DNA of 24,824 nt from the IMG/VR virus record IMGVR_UViG_3300034272_000929, positions 1 through 24,824 of that record; one strand, written 5' to 3'. The stretch is from a virus. Both the position numbers and the translations under genes were made by a program. This document shows, one piece after another, positions 20,746 through 24,824 of this stretch (positions within the stretch are counted from its first letter, which is position 1; each line of letters begins with the position of its first letter). A model generated the notes under the pieces. It saw nothing but the letters and a program-made list of their open reading frames with translations. It searched no databases and was not told where the DNA came from.

Positions 20746-21564
20746 ATGACCACCACTAAGAACCCGAAGTACGTTTACGTACTCCGCGTCAACGACCCGG
20801 AGAACAAGTCCCGCAACAAAACCTTTCAGTACCCGAAGAAGGGCACCGTGACCGCTCCCGATTGGATTCCCGACCCCGTGTGTGGTCGTGGTCTGCACGG
20901 GTGGGAGAATGGTGAAGGTGATTACTTGGCGGCAGATTGGCACGAAGACGGGGTTTGGCTTGTTCTCAGAGTGCTTGAATCTGACCTTGTGCGGCTTAAC
21001 GGTAAAGTGAAGTTCAAGACCGGCACTGTCGCCCACGCTGGCACCAAAGAAAGCGCAACGCGCTACATTTGGGAGAAGACAAAGGCTCCCCGTATTATTG
21101 GGTTGGTTCTCACGGGTGGGCATCGCTCCACCCTCACGGGTGGGGATAAATCCACCCTCACGGGTGGGGATAAATCCACCCTCACGGGTGGGCATCGCTC
21201 CACCCTCACGGGTGGGGATTACTCCACCCTCACGGGTGGGTATGGTTCCACCCTCACGGGTGGGGATAAATCCACCCTCACGGGTGGGGATAAATCCACC
21301 CTCACGGGTGGGCATCGCTCCACCCTCACGGGTGGGCATCACTCCACCCTCACGGGTGGGTATGGTTCCACCCTCACGGGTGGGGATTACTCCACCCTCA
21401 CGGGTGGGCATCGCTCCACCCTCACGGGTGGGTATGAATCCGTACTCTGTTGGCGCGTATGGGATGGTCAACGCCACCGCCTGCACGTCCGCTATACCGG
21501 CGAAGGCGGTATCGAATCAAATAAGGCATATCGGTTTGTAAATGGTGAAGTGGTGGTTGTGTGA
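20746..21564 (+). CDS. DUF7666-like protein with 14 ice-nucleation-like octapeptide repeats
   Basis: This 272-residue protein has AAAGGAG before the ATG. Residues 1 to about 115 form a domain with VCGRGLHGWENGEGDYLAAD, then VWLVLRVLESDLVRLNGKVK and FKTGTVAH, which looks like the phage domain DUF7666. Residues 122-233 are fourteen exact octapeptides LTGGxxST, with xx being HR, DK, DY, YG, HH or YE. Written as GYGSTLTG they closely match the AGYGSTxT repeat of bacterial ice-nucleation proteins, including the T-L-T motif on which their ice-organising face depends. This predicts a short beta-solenoid with a TxT ladder. The end (residues 234-272, finishing YRFVNGEVVVV) is a small cap. There is no signal peptide, so it probably works inside the cell or in virions. 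Ice activity is not implied with so few repeats. Confidence 0.9.
   Translation: MTTTKNPKYVYVLRVNDPENKSRNKTFQYPKKGTVTAPDWIPDPVCGRGLHGWENGEGDYLAADWHEDGVWLVLRVLESDLVRLNGKVKFKTGTVAHAGTKESATRYIWEKTKAPRIIGLVLTGGHRSTLTGGDKSTLTGGDKSTLTGGHRSTLTGGDYSTLTGGYGSTLTGGDKSTLTGGDKSTLTGGHRSTLTGGHHSTLTGGYGSTLTGGDYSTLTGGHRSTLTGGYESVLCWRVWDGQRHRLHVRYTGEGGIESNKAYRFVNGEVVVV
21109..21444 (+). repeat. Tandem 24-base array, 14 units
   Basis: The core CTCACGGGTGGG recurs at an exact 24-base period from 21109 to 21432. In each unit 18 of 24 bases are essentially invariant and only six (two codons) vary. Units 2-6 and 7-11 (120 bases each) differ at two bases only (gattac against catcac), showing a recent block duplication. 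The array is in frame in the gene at 20746. Confidence 0.95.
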
Positions 21565-21818
21565 GAGAACACCAAGAACCGGCTACCGCATCCGCTCGCG
21601 ATGGAGCGTGCGAGCTAGCTAAAGCTTCCGTCTGCGCAAATGACGCCTTGCGCGAACTCTTCGCCGTATTCATCCCCTCTCGGGGTGACATCCCCCCGGT
21701 ATCCCTTACCACAGCACGAGGGGCTATTTCCCACTGCGAAGCACTTCGAGAGCTAGGCCACACTGACGCAGATTACTTTCGGTATACTTGCGAACACTCA
21801 GACGGTTTCGACCACTAG
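21561..21818 (+). CDS. Small protein of unknown function
   Basis: This 85-residue protein has a GTG start overlapping the stop of the repeat protein (GTGA), so translation is probably coupled. The first half is Ala-rich and helical (TASARDGACELAKASVCAND), the middle PSRGDIPPVSLTTARGAI, and the end acidic and aromatic (HTDADYFRYTCEHSDGF). Three cysteines; no motif recognised. Confidence 0.75.
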   Translation: MREHQEPATASARDGACELAKASVCANDALRELFAVFIPSRGDIPPVSLTTARGAISHCEALRELGHTDADYFRYTCEHSDGFDH

Positions 21819-21837
21819 CAATAAAGGAGCGCACAAC

Positions 21838-21909
21838 ATGACTACCGAAAGCCGCACGTGGAAGAAGTATGTGACGAACTGCATCGCCACTGTAAACAGG
21901 AGCATCTGA
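21838..21909 (+). CDS. Very short coupled peptide
   Basis: This 23-codon frame (MTTESRTWKKYVTNCIATVN and three more) has a strong AAAGGAG ribosome site, and its stop is one base before the next ATG. It may be a leader peptide that couples translation to the gene at 21911, or a real small protein. Confidence 0.55.
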   Translation: MTTESRTWKKYVTNCIATVNRSI

Positions 21910-21910
21910 T

Positions 21911-22108
21911 ATGCCCCACATGCTAGTAAGCCTAGGCAAAGACGTGTTCTCCCTCGTCTACGCCATCCACCCCAAACCATCCGTTATCCGAAAGGCGATT
22001 GAACTAGCCTTTCCCATTGCCCCCGGCTTGGCTGTATCGTACCGGGACAGCGCTTCCGGGGCTTGGTATCGGGTTTGTAAACTGACTGAACACGAGGAGA
22101 AGAAGTAA
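21911..22108 (+). CDS. Small protein of unknown function
   Basis: This 65-residue protein has AGGAGC seven bases before its ATG, and its stop overlaps the next start (TAATG). Alternating strands and a helix (VIRKAIELAFPIAPGLAVSY) suggest a compact fold; the end RVCKLTEHEEKK is basic then acidic. No family recognised. Confidence 0.78.
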   Translation: MPHMLVSLGKDVFSLVYAIHPKPSVIRKAIELAFPIAPGLAVSYRDSASGAWYRVCKLTEHEEKK

Positions 22109-22614
22109 TGTACCGAGACAGCCAAATATTCAAGGTCACACAGCAACGAGATAGATTCCTCGATCTTGTGGAATGGGTCGAACGTAACCCCGGCCTCCAC
22201 CCCAACAATTTGAAAATGGTCCTGTTGCAGGCTGCTGAAAGCGTACGATCGGAAATGAAGGATGAGGAGACGAGCACTAAGATTTCACCGGGTCCGTGGG
22301 TGTGGGTGTCTGACGGTTACTGTACTCAGCTTCTAGATGCGAACGGGGAAGTCGTCATGGATGATGGGTCAGCCGGGGGTGAGTATGCTCCGGTTATTGA
22401 ACCTGACTCAGCCAACGCTCACCTAATCGCGGCTGCGCCGGAGCTGCTAGAGGCGTTGCGCGAATTGCTCGCAATGTCGCCAGCCAAGGCGCCGGCCGCA
22501 GGATTGATTGTAGGGATCGAAGACAGGCACAGCAAAGCGATTAAATCGGCCCGCGCAGCCATCGCCAAGGCACGAGGAACGAGTACCGACAAGCCCACCG
22601 GAGAGACGCCTTGA
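22108..22614 (+). CDS. Two-part phage protein with common C-terminal module
   Basis: This 168-residue protein is coupled by TAATG. Residues 1-50 are a helical N-terminal part (RFLDLVEWVERNPGLHPNNL). Residues about 60-155 match a module common in phages of Proteobacteria, consisting of PGPWVWVSDG, GEVVMDDGSAGGEYAPVIEP, then ANAHLIAAAPELLEALRELL and a final ARAAIAKARG helix. Usually the module stands alone, starting near the PGPW part, so the first 50 residues look like an addition. Function unknown. Confidence 0.85.
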   Translation: MYRDSQIFKVTQQRDRFLDLVEWVERNPGLHPNNLKMVLLQAAESVRSEMKDEETSTKISPGPWVWVSDGYCTQLLDANGEVVMDDGSAGGEYAPVIEPDSANAHLIAAAPELLEALRELLAMSPAKAPAAGLIVGIEDRHSKAIKSARAAIAKARGTSTDKPTGETP

Positions 22615-22838
22615 TGATTTCCGTTCCCTATCTGTGGTTTCTCGGAGGGTGTGCTCTCACTCTAGGCTACCTCATCCTCCGATCCTACGCCCACGAGTGC
22701 GAGAGCCTAGCCGATTTGTTCGACGAACCAAGCCACCGGCTTGCTAGTTTCTGGTACACTGTGCTAAGCATCCTCCCCGTTGGGGTGGTTGTGTGTTTCG
22801 CGGTAAGTGCGTTCCTTTACTTTCTCGGAGGTAAGTGA
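22614..22838 (+). CDS. Two-span membrane protein
   Basis: This 74-residue protein starts at the ATG at 22614, which shares one base with the preceding stop (TGATG). It has two hydrophobic segments, about 3-22 (SVPYLWFLGGCALTLGYLIL) and about 47-71, joined by an acidic loop (ECESLADLFDEPSHRLAS), and a short GGK tail. Size and topology would suit a holin, but the plus-strand location, far from the lysozyme gene, makes this uncertain. It could instead be an exclusion or host-membrane factor. Confidence 0.8.
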   Translation: MISVPYLWFLGGCALTLGYLILRSYAHECESLADLFDEPSHRLASFWYTVLSILPVGVVVCFAVSAFLYFLGGK

Positions 22839-22839
22839 T

Positions 22840-23112
22840 ATGAGTGGAGTTGACGACGGCGGCCCGGCTTTTCCGCAGACGGAAGAAGTATACAACCGCA
22901 ATGATGATCGCCGGACTACGCAAACAACTGGCGGCATGTCCCTCCGCGACTACGCGGCTATTAAGGCAATGGCCGCGGCGATGGTCAACGCACAGCTTCC
23001 GGGGATCACGAACCCAGACCCGCCTAAGGAGACAATGGACGCTTTGGACGAAGCGTGCGTTGGCTTCTACCGGATTGCAGACAGCATGCTTAAAGCCCGA
23101 GAGGTGAAGTGA
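22840..23112 (+). CDS. Small phage protein with GMSLRDYAAIKAM motif
   Basis: This 90-residue protein has GGAGG eight bases before its ATG. GGPAFPQ near the start and GMSLRDYAAIKAMAAAMVNA further on are hallmarks of a common small phage protein family of unknown role. The end is helical (DALDEACVGFYRIADSMLKA). Coupled to the next gene by TGATG. Confidence 0.85.
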   Translation: MSGVDDGGPAFPQTEEVYNRNDDRRTTQTTGGMSLRDYAAIKAMAAAMVNAQLPGITNPDPPKETMDALDEACVGFYRIADSMLKAREVK

Positions 23113-23390
23113 TGAACGCAGAGACAGTCCGCCCGATGGTGATGAAGGCGGCGGACGTTATTTGTGAAATCGAGTCGTACTCCAGCATCCTGCCAAAAGA
23201 AAAACTGTGGGGTATGAACTCGCTAAAATACACACACGAGGCCAAGAAAATCCTCACTGAATGCGGGGCGCTGGAGTGTCTGGAGGCGTTGGAGAAACAC
23301 CAGAAAGCATCAACCTACGCAGAGGAAAACGACGCCAATGCCGCAGGATACACGGCCATCGCCAATGTCTACGGGAGCGCGCCAGAATGA
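23112..23390 (+). CDS. Small helical protein of unknown function
   Basis: This 92-residue protein starts at ATG 23112, overlapping the previous stop by one base. It is helical throughout (MVMKAADVICEIESYSSILP, then ECGALECLEALEKHQKASTY), with three cysteines. It ends with an ATGA overlap. No motif recognised. Confidence 0.78.
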   Translation: MNAETVRPMVMKAADVICEIESYSSILPKEKLWGMNSLKYTHEAKKILTECGALECLEALEKHQKASTYAEENDANAAGYTAIANVYGSAPE

Positions 23391-23455
23391 CTAACACCAC
23401 CAACGCGGGGCCGGTGTTGCCGGATACGGGCGCAGAACGTAAGGAAACGAAATGA
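23387..23455 (+). CDS. Tiny coupled protein
   Basis: This 22-residue product (MTNTTNAGPVLPDTGAERKE plus TK) has ATGA overlaps at both ends, which is the main support. It is hydrophilic with Pro and Gly. It may serve mainly to pass ribosomes along the message. Confidence 0.6.
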   Translation: MTNTTNAGPVLPDTGAERKETK

Positions 23456-23673
23456 AAAAGACAGGCTCAAAAGAAGTTGCGGAACTTTATTCATCTATGC
23501 GCGAGGAAATAGAACGCTTGGTAGTTGAGAATGAGGCGCTGCGGGCGGATGCGGAGCGGTATCGGTGGGTCAAAGAGAATGATGTGGAGGCGGCTAATTT
23601 ATTCAACTCTACATCCGGTGATTTTTACGATCACTATATCGACGCCGCCCGCGCGGCGAGGGGAGAAGGGTGA
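23452..23673 (+). CDS. Small coiled-coil phage protein with ADAERYRW motif
   Basis: This 73-residue protein has a coiled-coil first part (MREEIERLVVENEALRADAE), then RYRWVKENDVEAAN, a pattern frequent in phage proteins, and the ending IDAARAARGEG. It is coupled at both ends (ATGA before, TGATG after). Its final codons resemble those of the next gene. Function unknown. Confidence 0.82.
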   Translation: MKKTGSKEVAELYSSMREEIERLVVENEALRADAERYRWVKENDVEAANLFNSTSGDFYDHYIDAARAARGEG

Positions 23674-23825
23674 TGTGGGACGTAGCAAAGGGAGGCGAGC
23701 ACATCGGCGTATATGCCGGTGATTCGTCGGACGAAGCAATCAGGGCGGCGAAGGATCACGCGGAGAATCTTTCCGTGGCGTTGCCGCGCGGTCCTTGGGA
23801 AGCCGCACGCGCGGCGAGGGAGTGA
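23673..23825 (+). CDS. Small protein related at its end to the preceding one
   Basis: This 50-residue product (MWDVAKGGEHIGVYAGDSSD and onward) starts at the ATG inside TGATG. It ends in WEAARAARE, similar to the AARAARGEG end of its neighbour at DNA level too (GCACGCGCGGCGAGG against GCCCGCGCGGCGAGG). A short duplication is likely. Function unknown. Confidence 0.75.
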   Translation: MWDVAKGGEHIGVYAGDSSDEAIRAAKDHAENLSVALPRGPWEAARAARE

Positions 23826-23829
23826 CCAC

Positions 23830-24027
23830 ATGCCCACCTCCCTCCCCCTAAACTACTCCCGCTGTTCCAGCGATAGTTGTATCCTCCGAGCTAAGTGCCT
23901 ACGATGGACAGACACAACGCATAAGGTCTTTCCTTGGGCTCTTAGTTGGACGGATTTCACGGAGGCTTGCGAAGCGAGCCCGGATAGTAACCACTTCATC
24001 CTAGACGAGAGGAAAGGAGTAAAGTAG
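23830..24027 (+). CDS. Small Cys-rich protein, possible metal site
   Basis: This 65-residue protein has C12, C17, C23 and C47 in an RCSSDSCILRAKCLRW context, matching a small phage family with C-x4-C-x5-C spacing that probably binds zinc or an iron-sulfur cluster (inference). The remainder is aromatic (VFPWALSWTDFTEAC). The start is the ATG four bases after the upstream stop. Confidence 0.8.
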   Translation: MPTSLPLNYSRCSSDSCILRAKCLRWTDTTHKVFPWALSWTDFTEACEASPDSNHFILDERKGVK

Positions 24028-24028
24028 C

Positions 24029-24208
24029 ATGCCAATTAACATGGGCTACGTGATGTGTGAGAATACATACCGAGCACTACAAGAGACATGCGATGCTCTT
24101 GCACACAAGGAAATCTCCGAACTAAGCGAATCAGAACAGCGGTACGCGGAGAAGTTGTTCAGGCTGTGTCGTGAGGTTGCAGACAATTACCTTTGGGATG
24201 GGGAGTGA
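24029..24208 (+). CDS. Small helical protein of unknown function
   Basis: This 59-residue protein (MPINMGYVMCENTYRALQET and onward) has AAAGGAG ten bases before its ATG and shares one base with the next start (TGATG). The core is helical and acidic (SELSESEQRYAEKLFRLCRE), with three cysteines. No motif recognised. Confidence 0.8.
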   Translation: MPINMGYVMCENTYRALQETCDALAHKEISELSESEQRYAEKLFRLCREVADNYLWDGE

Positions 24209-24726
24209 TGGTGTCCAGCAATCAAATTATCTACGGCGAAACGTGGACAACCGAGGATCGACGGAACGTTCTCCGCCTAGCAGCCATGTGCGACGGACTC
24301 CCCTCCTACCGGGTAGACTACGACAAGCACGGGAACCCACTTATAAGCCACGGTAAGCCTCACGTAAGGGCTTCGGAGTACCTACCCACAGGGTGCCTAG
24401 CTCCGTCGCTCCTAGAGGCTGACGGATGGACTTCTAACGGTAGCCTGTACGGGGTACTGACGCGGGATGATGTGAACGGTGTGGCGTGGGATGCAGTCCA
24501 GAACGGTAGGCGTGAGCGGTTGAAGTTCGCCTTCCGTGATGTGAACAATCCGTACAAGCGTAGCCCCTTGATTTCGTTGGGTTCGATGGCGTACTACGCC
24601 CTGTTCCACGGGTACGGATCGGTCCCATCGTCCCTTCGGTGTCACCTCGTTAAGCTTGGGTACAGCGGCGATCTCCATACTACGCCTCAAGGCGGTAGAT
24701 GTTCTAACAACAGTGCGAAGCACTAG
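24208..24726 (+). CDS. Protein of unknown function, last complete rightward gene
   Basis: This 172-residue protein starts at ATG 24208 with GGGGAG just before; an in-frame ATG at 24193 lacks a ribosome site. The sequence contains DRRNVLRLAAMCDGLPSYRV, a Trp/Gly segment WTSNGSLYGVLTRDDVNGVA, and a final HTTPQGGRCSNNSAKH. Two or three cysteines may pair with the terminal one. No family recognised. Its late codons run into a low-GC stretch. Confidence 0.8.
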   Translation: MVSSNQIIYGETWTTEDRRNVLRLAAMCDGLPSYRVDYDKHGNPLISHGKPHVRASEYLPTGCLAPSLLEADGWTSNGSLYGVLTRDDVNGVAWDAVQNGRRERLKFAFRDVNNPYKRSPLISLGSMAYYALFHGYGSVPSSLRCHLVKLGYSGDLHTTPQGGRCSNNSAKH

Positions 24727-24784
24727 ATAGTATCTACTAACCAGTAGAGTAGAACTAACAAACCAAAGAAAGAAAGAGAGAGAT

Positions 24785-24824
24785 ATGTTCTACAAGAACT
24801 CTAATCTAGAAGTAACTAACAATC
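24785..24824 (+). CDS. Start of a further gene, cut by the window edge
   Basis: Thirteen codons (MFYKNSNLEVTNN) after a purine-rich AAAGAGAGAGAT leader. This is too little to identify. The leader (24727-24784) is AT-rich and has one 6-bp hairpin (24733-24748, TCTACT/AGTAGA). Confidence 0.45.
   Translation, partial: MFYKNSNLEVTNN

Noticed and set aside
21109-21444. CRISPR-like regular repeat
   Set aside because: The variable parts are six bases long, the array is in frame within a gene, and no cas genes are present.
20599-21486. Long open frame on the minus strand (and another on the plus strand) through the repeat array
   Set aside because: The 24-base unit contains no stop in several frames, so open frames arise automatically. 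They lack ribosome sites, and the DUF7666-like frame is clearly the real one.

Overview
The window looks like part of the genome of a double-stranded DNA tailed phage. It carries a complete packaging and head module on the minus strand (small and large terminase, portal, scaffold, major capsid protein, putative capsid decoration protein), plus tail-fibre-like proteins and a GH24 lysozyme. The head gene order and a capsid protein that looks N4-gp56-like suggest a podovirus-type virion. Several small plus-strand proteins match types I know mainly from phages of Proteobacteria, so a Gram-negative, probably proteobacterial host is likely (inference). No integrase, excisionase, tRNA, IS element or CRISPR array was seen, so nothing points to lysogeny.

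Layout. Bases 1-15669 are one minus-strand block read right to left. It runs from five small overlapping unknown genes (15669-14115), through a glycine-rich protein, a secreted Cys-rich protein and fibre-like proteins (14073-9745), the lysozyme with a C-terminal membrane segment (9722-8982), a small beta-rich protein, the terminase pair and portal, to scaffold, major capsid, putative decoration protein, a strong terminator, an AT-hook protein and the first codons of one more gene. Most of these genes have clear Shine-Dalgarno sequences, and many are joined by ATGA, GTGA or TAATG overlaps. Four minus-strand sites fit a sigma70 promoter with a TTGACA -35 box and a 17-base spacer. Two lie in intergenic DNA (15947-15975, 16800-16828) and two lie inside coding sequence (3841-3869, 14127-14155).

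Bases 15670-17506 form the control region. It holds a minus-strand gene with an HNH-like C-terminus (16066-16758), a long G-depleted leader for the minus operon, and a 750-base intergenic stretch. That stretch has repeated CTAATG/CATTAG and TGTTA/TAACA elements, direct and inverted repeats, an extended -10 promoter facing right and paired GC hairpins. It could be an origin or switch region.

Bases 17507-24824 are plus-strand, with about 20 small genes, mostly of unknown function and tightly coupled. The standout is 20746-21564. It has an N-terminal domain resembling a phage DUF followed by 14 exact-period octapeptides (LTGGxxST). These resemble the repeats of bacterial ice-nucleation proteins and are encoded by a 24-base DNA array that contains a recent-looking internal duplication. 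Repeated short leader sequences, an 18-base motif, CA runs and tandem mini-hairpins mark the spaces between these genes.
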